From Sciurus carolinensis (taxonomy: Eukaryota; Chordata; Mammalia; Rodentia; Sciuridae): 64,000 nt of DNA. The notes under the pieces were generated by a model. It was not told the origin of the DNA. It worked only from the letters and a program-made list of their open reading frames with translations, and ran no database searches. Position numbers and translations under genes: made by a program. This document shows, piece by piece, positions 33,301 to 43,778 of this stretch (positions within the stretch are counted from its first letter, which is position 1; each line of letters starts with the position of its first letter). The stretch is from NCBI RefSeq assembly GCF_902686445.1, contig NC_062224.1, positions 53,567,156 to 53,631,155 of the forward strand, given 5' to 3'.

Positions 33301-33715
33301 TAGTATCCCAGAGGTTTTGATGTGTTGTATTGGTGTTCTCATTTACCTCTAAGTATTTTTTTTATTTCCTCTTTGATTTCTTCTGCTATCCATTCATCAT
33401 TCAATGGCATCCTATTTAGTTTTCAAATGTTGGAGTAATTTCTGTTCTTTATTTTATCACTAATTTCTAGTTTCATTCCATTATTATCTGATAGAATGCA
33501 GGGTAGGATTCTATTTTTTTTTTTTAATTTGCTGAGAGTTGCTTTGTGGCATAAAATATAGTCTGTTTTAGAGAAGGATCCATGTGCTGCTGAGAAGAAA
33601 GTGTATTTGCTCCATGATGGATGAAATACTCTATATTAATACTCTGTTTTAAGTCTAAATCATTTATTTTATCAATTAATTCTATAGTTTCTTCATCAAA
33701 GTACTTTTACTAAAG
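30400..33715 (-). pseudogene. L1-J ORF2 remnant, broken
   Basis: Readable ORF2 pieces on the minus strand include 33267-33058 (linker before RT), 32861-32598 (SPGPDRFSAEF, RT palm start) and 31223-30987 (C-terminal region). The FADD region near 31985-32005 is altered. Many stops and frameshifts; no function expected. Confidence 0.85.
32039..32139 (-). mobile_element. ID-type SINE, antisense, inserted in L1-J with TSD
   Basis: The minus strand reads GGGCTGGGGAGATAGTTCAG, then TTGCCTTGTAAGCACAAGG and TTCGATCCCCAGCACC and a poly(A) (T run at 32039-32059). Direct repeats TTCATATCC flank it (32030-32038 and 32140-32148). Well preserved, so younger than its host L1-J. Confidence 0.92.
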
Positions 33716-34015
33716 AGTTTTCTTGTTTCAAAGTTTCCAAAGAAACAAAGAAAAATTGAGTCAATTACTAAATAGCAAGTGTGTTAGTCATCATTAAACT
33801 GTCTACCTATCTTTCCAGGAGAGGGGACCTATTCCCAAGTCTGACCCACATGGGAAAAAATAACTCAGATGCTAGGGTTTGCTTTAAGAATGTCACACTT
33901 GTCATAATGGGTCTGGTGAGGTCAACAACATTTGCCTAAATTGTGTTTTAGTTTCAGTTGCTAAAAATGACAAACATAACTATTTCTGCATCCAATGTTT
34001 CTTTTGATTAAAAGC
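33716..34015. other. No recognisable gene
   Basis: A 300-bp junction between two old L1 fragments with no identifiable feature. Confidence 0.45.
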
Positions 34016-34400
34016 CCACAATGATGGATAGAGTTGGAGAATATCATGCTAAGCAAAATAAGCCAATCCCCCCAAAACAAAGGCTAAATGTTTTCTGTGA
34101 TATGTGGACACTAATTCAAAATAAGGTGGGGAGGCACTAGGAAAGAATACAGTTACTTTAGAGTAGGTAGAGGGGAGTTAAGGGAGAGGAATGGGTATTG
34201 GGTAGGAAGGATAGTAGAATGAAACCAACATTACCATCTTATGTACATATAAGACTACATGGCCAATGTGATTCTACAACATGCACAATTAGAAAAATGA
34301 GAAATTATACTCCATTTAAGTATGACACATCAAAGTCATAAATGCATTCTATGCTCATGTACAACTAATTTGAACAAATAAAAATGTTTAAAATAAAATC
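34016..34400 (+). mobile_element. Old L1 3'-end fragment
   Basis: GTTGGAGAATATCATGCTAAG, then AAAATAAGCCAATC and AAAGGCTAAATG correspond to the end of ORF2 and the start of the 3' UTR (compare 3114-3170). An older-type 3' UTR and an AATAAAAATG end near 34385 follow. 5'-truncated. Confidence 0.8.
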
Positions 34401-35778
34401 TCATAGTGAGGGGCAATACGACAGCCCCATGGAGAAGGTTGGGCAAGCCCCACAGAACCACCGAGGAAAATGGGGAGGAGGAGGCATCCAGGTGGCTAGA
34501 GGCCCCTGCCGGCTGTGGGGGCCCAGCTGCTGGTGCCATGGGATGTGTGTTCACTACATCCCATGGTCTACAAGGAGCCCTGGAGGTTGTGGGCATAGGA
34601 AGCCTGGTCCCAGGTGAGGGAGCATCCCCTCACAGTTGTGCATTACACAAGCAAGTCCACAGATAATTTATGAAAACTGAATACACCCCCTTAAAATAGA
34701 ATGTGGACCTAAACACCCAGAAGCACCCCTGTTCATAAGATTCATAGCAAAAATTAGTATGGAGTTAATAATTCTAATGGAGTATTGAAACTAAGAGCCT
34801 TATCAGTGCTAGCAAAATGGCAGAATTCATATAGCATCAAAGGTGTTCAGCAAGAACTGTGGCACTTAATAATGTCTAAAGAAAATGTGAAACCCCCTCA
34901 GCTGCCAGAAGGACACTGTTAGAGCAATTAATTTTAAAAAAAATCCATAGCCACTGTTCCCACCCCCCGCATTTGATTTAAGCAGTCTTAATTTTACACC
35001 ATAGTAAATTTTCTAGGTAAGTCTTACCGACCTCAAAGTACTGGAAAGAAAGTTTCCATTCAAGGGCAATTTATCTTAAGATACTGAAAACAATACTAGT
35101 TGTTTTACATTTGAAATATATAAGTTGTTCTAAAACAAATCATTCTGTCAAGTGTAACCACCATACACATGCAGTTGAAATTCTGGAATTGAGAAAATCT
35201 ATTTAAATTGATTCCCATCATGAATGTGGGGCACATCTAACTCAACTGTGAACAGACACATCACACAATTACCTTGCTGCTAATGACTTGACCTGGGGGA
35301 TTTGCTTTCTCCCCCTCCCCTCCCTCCTCCCACCCTGGGACAGCCCTCAAGTGAGAGGCTTGCTAGAATAGAGCAAAGGTTTCAGGTTGCACCCTGAGGA
35401 CTACTGATGGGTGTGGGGGTGTTGTGCTTATGCCCTGGTTACTTTTTTAAGTCTTAAATGATGTCCCATCCAAGTCATCATCCTGTCCCAGTTTCCTCCA
35501 CTACCATTCTTGGCTGAAGCATAGATTGCAACCCTCTACCATCTTTGAAATAGACGTTCATGAAAAATTCAGGGCATTTCCCCCTCCCCTCTCCCCACCT
35601 GATCCAGGCATGCTGCTCCCCTCTCCTTCAACTCCCTTGTCCACTGTCTCTACCCAGCACTTTCACCACCCTTCTTTGCTTTGGTCAGAATCCATCAGGT
35701 TTGGTTGAAAAGTCTCTGACACCCCTCTTTAACTTTTGGAACCATGTTCATTCACTTTCCACCAGGCTGGGAAATGAG
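34401..35778. other. No recognisable gene; unassigned
   Basis: No long frame with domain-like content. The short Gly/Pro-rich frames at 34384-34666 on either strand look like chance frames in GC-rich DNA. About 34740-35230 is AT-rich without obvious repeat signatures, and could be old single-copy DNA. Confidence 0.4.
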
Positions 35779-35784
35779 TTTTAG

Positions 35785-36034
35785 TGTCGCCATCCAGTGG
35801 GACATAAAGACACGTACACCTCAGATTGTCATGAAGGAGCTTTTTTTTTAATTCGGATAATACCCTCTATATATAAGCAGTCTCATGCATAAGCAATTTC
35901 GATCAGATATGTCCACCCAATCCTGTTAAAGGTCAAGCAATCACGAGCTCAAGCATACATGTAGCCAATTGTAATAGTTTCCTGTTTTTCTCCAGGCATA
36001 TCAAGCACGCCCTTTGGCTCCCTGCCAGCCCACA
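35785..36034 (-). repeat. ERV1 3' LTR, 250 bp
   Basis: On the minus strand it starts TGTGGGCTGG and ends GGCGACA; the ends pair as short inverted repeats with the usual TG...CA. It carries the TATATATAG box in the same place as the 5' copy. The polypurine tract lies directly outside its start. Confidence 0.92.
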
Positions 36035-36050
36035 TCTCCCCCTGTTTGTT
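36035..36050 (-). other. ERV1 polypurine tract
   Basis: The minus strand reads AACAAACAGGGGGAGA right up to the 3' LTR start TGTGGG. Such a tract primes plus-strand DNA synthesis in reverse transcription, and its position proves which LTR is the 3' one. Confidence 0.85.
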
Positions 36051-36059
36051 CATAAAAAG

Positions 36060-36460
36060 ACCGTGCCTGTCTTAGGTTGTCCATGACAGAGCAACATCCT
36101 TACCCGTCATCAGAAAAAGAAGCTTATATCTTCATTCCCTGTCTTAGGTTGGTATGAGCTCTTCACGAATCTTACCCATCTCTGACTACTGGTCTAACAT
36201 AGCCAAACTTGGGGGGAGATTCCCACATAACCTGCTAAGTCATAGGAGCCATTTGGGAAGGGTGCTAAGTCAGGAGAAAAGGGTACAGTAGGTAACCCTA
36301 ATGTGGAATTAGTGGTAAGAATAGGAGGATATAGATTGGAAGAGTTAGTAAGGGGCAAAGGGCAAGGCCACGCCTTTACTATCCCCCATAGGTAACGCCC
36401 AGCTCCTCCATTAACATGGTGAGGGATCATCAATAACAGCAGTTGGAGGAATTTCCACAT
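36060..36460 (-). pseudogene. ERV1 env, N-terminal remnant only
   Basis: A frame (36460-36194) begins with a hydrophobic signal-peptide-like stretch (MWKFLQLLLLMIP) followed by a Ser/Pro/Asn-rich region with N-x-S/T sites, as at the start of a surface subunit. It overlaps the integrase C-terminus in another frame, as in betaretroviruses. Beyond about 36190 the text jumps to a short piece close to the 3' LTR that matches 53830-53985 of ERV2. So nearly all of env, including the transmembrane subunit, is deleted. Not functional. Confidence 0.65.
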
Positions 36461-38990
36461 CTTCTTGTTGTTCTTGGTTTTCTATTGAGGAAGCCTTGAC
36501 CAATCTTTCAGGCACCCAAATTGGTGATTGTGCATCCTGCAGGAAAACACAAACAGACCCTCGGGTCCAGATTAATACCAGATCCAGGCCTTTCCATTGT
36601 CCCGATAGAATGTCCTTCCAGAGCACTTGAGGTAGATGTTTTTATTAGGCTCTGAATGACGTTCAGCAGCAAATCAGCCCTCTGAATCGAGATTTTAAAA
36701 ATTTTAAATGAACAAGGCAACAGATAATTTGTCTTTTGGGGATCTGTATGATGCCCCTATTCCCCCTTTTTGTTTATAAAGCATGTTTTTAAGTGTTAAA
36801 TGGGCATACTCAACAATGCTTTGTCCAGTAGGATTATAGAGAATTCCTGTGACATGTTGAGTACCAAAGGTGGAACAAAATTGTTTAAAGGCCTGGGATA
36901 TATATCCAGGACCATTATCTGTTTTAATTTGTTTGGGGATCCCTAGGATGGAGAAAGAATGTAAACAGTGTGTTATTACATCTTTGGTTTTTTCTCCAGC
37001 ATGAGCAGAGGCCATAATAAATCCTGAAAAGGTATCTATTGACACATGGATGAATTGTCATTTTCCAAATTCTGAATAATGAGTTACATCCATTTGCCAA
37101 ATGTGATTGGGCTGAAGCCCTTTTGGATTTACTCCTAAAGAGGGATTAGGAATAAGTGTAGCACATTTAGCACAAGACTTGACTAGTCCGAGCTGTTGCC
37201 TTAGTGATCTGATAGCATAAACATAGAGTAGAAGCATTTACATGAAATTTGGAATGAAATTTTTTTGCATTTTCAAGTGCATCAAAGATATGTGGGTCGC
37301 TGGTCGCCGTGTCTGTTAAATCATTGTGTAAACTTAGAGGACCTGGAAGGCCAGAATGAGCCTGAACATGCCCAATAAAAAAAGGGCTTTTTATATCCCA
37401 AATAAGTTTTTGTAAAGATTGTAAATACTTAGTGATGGTGGAAGTGAGGGAGAGCAGACCAGTTAATTCTAAATTTTGAATAGCATTAACAATGTATTTG
37501 CTATCAGAGCATAGGTTAAAGGGTTCATGGTGGGTTCTGAATACTTCTATAACTACTAATAGTTCTGTTTGTTGTGCAGATAGAGTATTAAACAGCAATG
37601 TTTCTGTAACATTATTTACAGTAATAGCACTGGTACCATTTTTTGATCCGTCAGTAAATATAAGGGTAGCTCCTATAATAGGTTCTTTTCGGGTGACTTT
37701 GAGGAAAATTATAGGATGTTGACTCCAAAATTGGAGAAGAGGATCAGATGGCAAATGATTGTCAAACACAGCAGAAGTACTAGTAAAGACTATAGCCCAT
37801 GAATTTGAATTATTAATAAGATATTGTATCTGATCAGTAGTATAAGTAGTTATTGTCGAGGGATGTGACCCAAAGGTGGAAAGGAATACTTTTAATGCCC
37901 TAAGGATTAATTCTGCTACAGATTCAGTAAACAAGGATAAGACCTTGTTAGGGGCATAATTCATGTGAACCCATAGAATAGGATTCTTTTGCCAAAACAT
38001 TCCTAACTTATTTGTGGACAAGACAATGAATGATAAAGTCTTAGCTAGGTCAATATGATCAAGATGAACCTTTTCCATAGCTGTTTCAACAAGCTTGAGA
38101 GCTGTTCGAGCCTTAGGGGTAAGCACCCTCTTAGAAAGGGGATCAGAATCACCTTTAAGAGTGTCAAACAGGGGCCCAAATTTGAGGTGAGTAAGTGAAG
38201 GTAAGGTCTAATCCAGTTAATGTCACCTAATAGCTTTTGAAAGTCATTCAAAGTTTTAAGTTGGTCTACTCAAATACTAATTTTTGTGGGTTTAACCATA
38301 GTTGCATTTATGATAGATCCCAGGAAGTTTTTGGTGTCTGACATTTGTGCCTTATCAATGGCAATATGTAAGCCCCACCTTTTTAGTGACTTTATTAAGG
38401 AACTATAACAATTTTCCAAGACAGTGTTTTATGAGCTAACAAAATATCATCCATATAATGATAGATTAAAAGTTGAGGGTTTGCTAGGCATATGGGTTCA
38501 ATGGCCTTGTTTACATATATTTGACACATAGTGGGGCTATTGGCCATGCCTTGTGGGAGAACTATCCATTCATATCTTTTATTAGGAGAACTGATATTAA
38601 GTGAGGGCACAGTAAATGCAAACCTTTTGGTGTCTGAGGGATGTAACAGAATGGAAAAGAAGCAATCTTTTATGTCAATTACAATGGAGGGCCAATTAAC
38701 TGGAATAGTAGATAAAGTAGGTAATCCTAATTGAGTAGGTCCCATGGGTTCCATTATAGAATTTACTGCTCTTAGGTCATGTAGTAGCCTCCATTTTCCT
38801 GATTTCTTTTTTATTGTGAATATTGGTGTGTTGAAAGGAGAGGTGGATGGTTTGATGTGTCCAGCCTCTAGTTGTTCTTTAACCAATTGTTGGGCCGCTT
38901 CTAATTTATCTTTTGAGAGGGGCGACTGAGGGACCCAGACAGGTTTATCAGATTTCCATGTTATTTTAATTGCTTCAGTGGCCCCTATCT
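36411..38990 (-). pseudogene. ERV1 pol (reverse transcriptase, RNase H, integrase), broken
   Basis: RT lies at 38886-38395 with the LPQGMANSP motif and the catalytic YMDD. RNase H spans about 37700-37300 with FTDGS, the Glu in TELLVV and the Asp in CSDSKY. The integrase zinc-binding region follows near 37250-37100. The core at 37045-36704 shows DTFSGF, TDNGP and the Glu of SIVEYAH (D,D-E). The C-terminal domain at 36626-36411 reads IWTRGSVCVF and PIWVPERLV. At least three frameshifts separate these blocks, and RT has an internal loss between 38395 and 38251. Family function is reverse transcription and integration; this copy cannot do so. Confidence 0.9.
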
Positions 38991-39049
38991 TGTTTTGGAG
39001 TAACTAAAATGGGTGAAGTAGGTCCTTGACTATTTTTCCCAAGACCTTT

Positions 39050-39814
39050 TTTCCATATGTGTCCTTGGGCTAATATCATTTGATTAGCTTTTAGATTACT
39101 GTATGGGATCTCAGATGTGAGATGTAAATCCATCTGTTCCATGATATCTCTCCCTCACAAGTGTACTGGGAGATGTTCAAGGATATAAGGTTGGACGGTA
39201 TCACTATGACCTTCTTCATCCTTCCATTTTAATATGGCTGTGCTTTTGTTAGGATTGAAAGCTATACCCTATCCCCTTAAAGTCTGATCTGCCTGTTGAA
39301 GTGGCCAGGCTTTGGGCCATTCTGTAATTTTGATAATACTTTTGTCAGCCCCAGTATCTAATAAGCCCTCAAAACTTTTTCCTTCTATCACTAACTTTGT
39401 CATAGGTCCATCTTTTAAATCCAATGTTAACATGACCATATTTTGGCCAGTAGAACCTAATCCTTTATTTCCCCTAATAATATTCTTTGATGGATATTGA
39501 TCATGGCAGTTGAGTAAGACCAACAATTGTGCTATGCGATCACCCTGCGCTATTATTGCTAAACCTCTTGGTGAAGAAGCAAGGATTTTTATTTCTCCTG
39601 TAAAATCAGGGTCTATAACTCCAGGGACAATATTTAATCCTTTTAAAGTAGAAGAACTCCTCCCCAGAACTAGTCCCACTGTTCCTTTAGGTAATGGGCC
39701 GACAACCGAAGTTGGTATTGGTTGTACTCCCATCTCTGGAGTTAATACTGCTCTGGCGGAGGCACAGAGGTCCAATCCCTGTGCTTCCTCTTGTTTGTCT
39801 AGTTGGGGAGTCAA
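39050..39814 (-). pseudogene. ERV1 pro: dUTPase fused to aspartic protease, broken
   Basis: The dUTPase domain comes first: LGRSSSTLKG, then GVIDPDFTGEI and RIAQLLVL, trimeric dUTPase motifs that in the family hydrolyse dUTP to limit uracil in viral DNA. The retropepsin core LLDTGADKSII is near 39345. A stop follows at 39269; the same frame resumes with a flap/C-terminal-like region and a G-patch-like GLGKNSQG piece near 39030-39060, after another stop near 39155. Pro lies in the same frame as the preceding gag segment, separated by a single TAG near 39872-39874. Confidence 0.87.
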
Positions 39815-39871
39815 GGGGTAATGGGTCTGAGGTATGGACTGGATAGCCCCGTATATTTGTGGGTCCCAAGG

Positions 39872-41352
39872 CTAGGGGGCCTGATTCCCATTTTTTGGAG
39901 GTAAAGGGTTACCATCTTTGTCTCTAGTTGATTTACAGTCACTTGCCCAGTGTTTCCCTTTTTTACATTGGGGACATAATTTTGGCACAGGACCCTGGGG
40001 GCAGTCCTTTTTTATGTGTCCATATTGTTTACACCAATAACACTGTTGGCCTGGGCGGGAGTTGGCATTGCCTCTAAGACCCTGTGCAAGTGCTGCAGCC
40101 ATCACCTGGCCTTGAATAAAAGCCTCATTAATATCCCTACAAGCCTTTAAATAGGCTCCAAGGTCTTTGTTTTTCCAAGGTCTTATTGCTTCTTTACACC
40201 ATTTATTTGCTTGCTCATATGCAAGCTGTTTGACTAAAGGCATAGCCTGGTCTACATCTCCAAATATACATCCTGCTGTTTGAATCAATCTGTCTACAAA
40301 ATTGGCATAGGGTTCATTGTTGCCTTGAATAACCTTAGATAACAGTCCCTGAAGATCGCCAGCACCTGAAAGCGTTTTCCAAGCTTTAGTGGCAGCAGCA
40401 CTAATTTGTTGATACACACCAGGGTGGAAATTAATCTGTTTACCTTGCCCTTCATAAGGTCCTTGGCCTGTCAGCATGTCTAGATTCCATTGAGGATTGC
40501 CCGCAACTGCATTACATCAGGCAGTATCAGAACATAACTCCTGGTTGGCCACCTTCCACATAAGATATTGTCCCCCAGATAAACATGCTTTTACTAAATT
40601 ACCCCAATCAGTTGGAGTAAGATTTTGACTGGCAACATTCTCTAATAAAGAAATGGTAAATGCAGCTTGTACTCCATAGAACATAATTGCCTCTTTTAAC
40701 TGTTTCACTAATTTTATATCTAATATTTGATGATATCTCTGATTGTTTTGATCTTCAAATACCAGGAATATTGGGAACACTGATCGAGATTCTACATCAG
40801 CCCACTGTCTGGGGGCTGCCCCTGTGCAGCAAGTACATGCACCTCTACAACTTGGAAAAGAGTGGTGACCTGGATTATATGCCAGAGGGCGCGGCATGGT
40901 AGGGGCTAAATGCCACTGAGAGAACTTCTTTTCTAGCTCTGTCTCAGATAGTTCCTGTTCTTCAGAGTCACATCCCTGTTCTGAGTCTGAATATCTACTT
41001 TCTCTTTCAGAAGCTCGACTTGATTGTTCTTCTTTTACAGTTTCTAATATCTCTTCCCCTTCTCTTAGCTGTTCTTGAAATTTTGGTTTTTTGGAAGTCA
41101 GACAGAAATGAACAAATATCCATATAGGCAAAGTACCAAGAGGGAGAGGCGTTTTTTCATTTTGTTATGGAGGTCCTTTCCCAAACGCTCCCACTGAGGG
41201 ACAGTAAGGAGCCCTTCTTCTAAGAACCAAGGACAGGTTTCTATAGTTTTAAGGAATATCCATGCAGTTTTAGACTTTAACGGAGTTCCATTTTCTCTTA
41301 ACAATGCCTTAAGAGAGCCTTCCATGTGAATCCGTGAAATTTCCGATCCCAT
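39872..41352 (-). pseudogene. ERV1 gag (matrix, capsid, nucleocapsid), broken
   Basis: The start at 41352 reads MGSEIS, with a Gly2 myristoylation site and a matrix-like N-terminus. A frameshift lies near 41100-41130. A Glu/Ser/Arg-rich linker follows, then capsid (VFEDQNNQRYHQILDIK, near 40755) and a TGA stop near 40515. The same frame then continues through the major homology region area to nucleocapsid, with two CX2CX4HX4C knuckles: CYWCKQYGHIKKDC and CPQCKKGKHWASDC (near 40040-39940). In the family, Gag assembles particles and binds the RNA genome. At least two breaks make this copy inactive. Confidence 0.9.
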
Positions 41353-41618
41353 GGCTATAATATGGCCTCTCTGATCACCACCACAACAACAAACAGAAAC
41401 CAAACAAGAAAAAGTAACAAAAATATTAACACAACTAACACCTTACATACATTCATTTATACAGGATGTCCTTTGCTGTCTCTTGGGACAGCCTTCTGTT
41501 AAGTTCCCTCACTAGGGGAAACTTCCATTAGTACCTTAAGGTCACTGTTTCCTCAAATAGGGAAACCTGCTAGTTGACTGCTAGTTGACTGTGCTAGTAA
41601 AAAATTTTCTCCTTTATT

Positions 41619-41627
41619 ACTTACCTG
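41619..41627 (-). promoter_or_regulatory. ERV1 5' splice site in the leader
   Basis: The minus strand reads CAGGTAAGT, a perfect consensus donor, about 13 bases past the primer site and before gag. This is where retroviruses place the donor for the subgenomic env message. Confidence 0.65.
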
Positions 41628-41639
41628 AGTGCTCACCAT

Positions 41640-41657
41640 TCCCTGTACGGGCCACCA
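41640..41657 (-). other. ERV1 primer-binding site, tRNA-Ile
   Basis: Two bases after the 5' LTR end the minus strand reads TGGTGGCCCGTACAGGGA. This is complementary to the 3' end of tRNA-Ile(AAU) (CCCCGTACGGGCCACCA, from memory) with one mismatch. ERV2 at 55740-55757 has the same primer type. Confidence 0.8.
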
Positions 41658-41659
41658 AA

Positions 41660-41914
41660 TGTTGCCGTCCAGCGGGACATAAAGACACGTACACCTCAGA
41701 TTGCCATGAAGGAGCTTTTTTTTTCTTTTAATTCGGATAACACCCTCTATATATAAGCAGTCTCATGCATAAGCAATTTTGATCAGATATGTCCACCCAA
41801 TCCTGTTAAAAGTCAAGCGATCACGAGCTCAAGCATACGTGTAGCCAACTGTAATAGCTTCCTGTTTTTCTCCAGGCATACCAAGCATGCCCTTTGGCTC
41901 CCTGCCAGCCCACA
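41660..41914 (-). promoter_or_regulatory. ERV1 5' LTR, 255 bp, with TATA box
   Basis: TG...CA ends. The minus strand carries CTTATATATAGAG at about 41745-41757, a TATA box about 160 bp from the U3 start, leaving a short R-U5. An AATTAAA element lies about 15-25 bp further on. The copy has a 5-bp CTTTT insertion in its homopolymer compared with the 3' LTR. Confidence 0.9.
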
Positions 41915-42769
41915 TTTTGACTCCTGGGCCCTGCCACTCTACTGTCATCCTCAGTCCACATATATTTGGCCGAGGTCTTTATAAGGTGGACAGGGCAGTC
42001 ATCAGGGTTACACAGACCTGCCAGCCCTCTTAGTTCCTGCTGGTTAAACTTGAGGAGAGGCCACACAAAGACACTTGTAATCACACAGGATCCCTCTAGA
42101 TTGTTTCCTTTTTCAGTAATAATTTTGCTTTCAGACAGTGAAGAAAGGATGAACAGAGCTCTCATTGGGTGGCCCCTGCCATTCATGTGGGCCTAATGTG
42201 GAATCTGACAACTGGAACCAGAGAAACCTGGTCCCAGTGCAGCTTTTTTCAGTGCTGCTGCTTCCCAGGAGCTCAGCAGGAACTGAGGAGGAGCCCAGAG
42301 TGCACAGCAGATCCCGGAATCAGTGGGCTGGGCCTCCTGGCACATTGCTGAATCTTCCCACTTCCTGTTCAAGACCACTAAATGCTGAAATGTAGATGCA
42401 AACCAGAAAATAAAGGCAGGTCATGGTGTTCTGAAGCTTTGTTTTTTTTTTTTTTAAGTGTTTGAATTAAACCACATTTTGAAGAAGCATCTATCAACTC
42501 TGAAAAGCAATTGATGTTCCCATTAATCTATTTCTGGGGGAAATCTTATTTCTAAAGATTTAATATCCTGTAAATAAAGTTTAACATACCACTATTCCAT
42601 AAGCAGTCTTTTTACTGTCAGACCATTGCCGGATTTTAATATAATTAAAAGTATGCATTATTTTTTTTTTAAAGCCCACAGTGAAAAATCAATACTAATA
42701 TGTCCACTAAGTCTTGGAGCTTGGACAAAAGTTCTCTTCTTTATAATTTGTTCAATAGAAAACGTGACT
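41915..42769. other. No recognisable gene
   Basis: Sequence flanking ERV1. Short frames on both strands (up to 121 residues, 42186-41821, which partly overlaps the LTR) show no domain. Nothing assignable. Confidence 0.45.
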
Positions 42770-42874
42770 GGGGGCTAGGGAGATAGCTCAGTTGGTAGAG
42801 TGCTTGCCTTGTAAGCACAAGGCCCTGGGTTCAATACCCAGCATCCCCCCCCCCAAAAAAAAAGAAAGATAAAA
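42770..42874 (+). mobile_element. ID-type SINE with TSD
   Basis: GGGGCTAGGGAGATAGCTCAG, then TTGGTAGAGTGCTTGCCTTG and GGGTTCAATACCCAGCA: A-box and B-box of the tRNA-derived Pol III promoter are intact. A C run and an A-rich tail follow. Direct repeats AGAAAACGTGACT / AGAAAACATGACT (one mismatch; right copy 42875-42887) flank it. Confidence 0.93.
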
Positions 42875-42887
42875 AGAAAACATGACT

Positions 42888-43703
42888 TTTATGTCAAAGA
42901 AATGGGATACATAATTCATTCAATCATTATTCAGCAGACATTCTATAAAATATAATCATAAAACATTAGAGTTGGAAATAAATGTAATTTGAATTATTTT
43001 ATCAATGATGACACAGAAAGAAATCATTTCAAGGTTAAAAGAACCCTTCAGTAGAGAAAATGTCATTAGATTAGACCAACATTCTCCAGACAGTTAAGAG
43101 GAGTCTCAGAGGATCTCCCTGGTATGAGTAGGAGTGAAAATGAGGAAAAAGTGAAACATTATAAAACTACATTTAAAGTGAAAATAGTTTTTGATAGTTA
43201 TCCAAAAACCTAGAACATTATGCCCATATCATCTCTCACACTAATACAACACCATCTCACACACAGTCTCTTCTCCCATCTCCCAAATGCACCATGTGAT
43301 TAAACGGATAATTACCCTGAATATCAACAACAATAGACTATGTGGACAACAGATGGTTTGATATTTTTACTCTTCTTTTTGTTTACTTTCCTTTGCTTTG
43401 TGTTTAAAATTAGATATTAAGCAAAATTATAGGTCAAGAAAATATTGGGAAAAAGATAACAAGGTGAGTTTAGGTCCTGGACATGAATAAAGTAGTAATA
43501 AACAGGAGAGTTGGAAGCAAATTGTGTACTTTTGAAGTAGAGACCAAAGGATGAGTTAAAGCCAGATGAAAAAGAAAATTGATATAACAAGTGGTTCTCA
43601 ACCACTGGTTCACCTCCCTGATTGTTGGCAGAAGAGTCACCTGAAAAAGTTACTTGAAAACCTTGGATCACAACACTGATATGATTAAAGAGATCCAAGA
43701 GTT
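42888..43703. other. No recognisable gene
   Basis: AT-rich, no domain-like frame; the minus-strand frame at 43698-43417 (93 residues) has no recognisable feature. Confidence 0.45.
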
Positions 43704-43778
43704 ACAGCTTAGTAATGGAGAAGTTACTTAGCATACATAAAGCTCTGGGTTGGATCCCCAGCATTAAAAAATAAATAT
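43704..43778 (+). mobile_element. Degenerate ID-like SINE
   Basis: GCTTAGTAATGGAGAAG, then TTACTTAGCATACATAAAGC and TCTGGGTTGGATCCCCAGCA with a short A-rich tail: the ID layout, strongly diverged. Confidence 0.55.

Larger units (their letters stand above)
30130..33715 (-). mobile_element. L1-J: old, 5'-truncated LINE-1, antisense
   Basis: It starts (3' end) with an AT-rich tail and 3' UTR at 30130-30400 and runs through most of ORF2 to about 33715 in the endonuclease domain. It shares the text of L1-D throughout but with many indels, so it is an older subfamily member. An antisense ID SINE is inserted at 32039. No ORF1 or 5' UTR follows, consistent with 5' truncation. Confidence 0.9.
35785..41914 (-). 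mobile_element. ERV1: class II (betaretrovirus-like) endogenous retrovirus with two LTRs
   Basis: A 6.1 kb provirus read right to left: 5' LTR (41660-41914), tRNA-Ile primer site, splice donor, gag, dUTPase-protease, pol, short env remnant, polypurine tract, 3' LTR (35785-36034). Domain order, the dUTPase joined to protease and the two gag zinc knuckles place it with class II/ERVK-like elements. Every gene carries stops or frameshifts, so it is inactive. LTR copies differ at about 13 positions, all transitions by my count, plus one 5-bp indel (about 5%). Flanks share TTTT only (TTTTAG/TTTTGA), so the TSD is uncertain. Confidence 0.93.

Noticed and set aside
38531..38734. Plus-strand frames across the ERV1 body (also 37492, 39312, 39510, 40687)
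   Set aside because: They are antisense to gag, pro and pol and have no features of their own; an antisense viral protein is not supported by the sequence.
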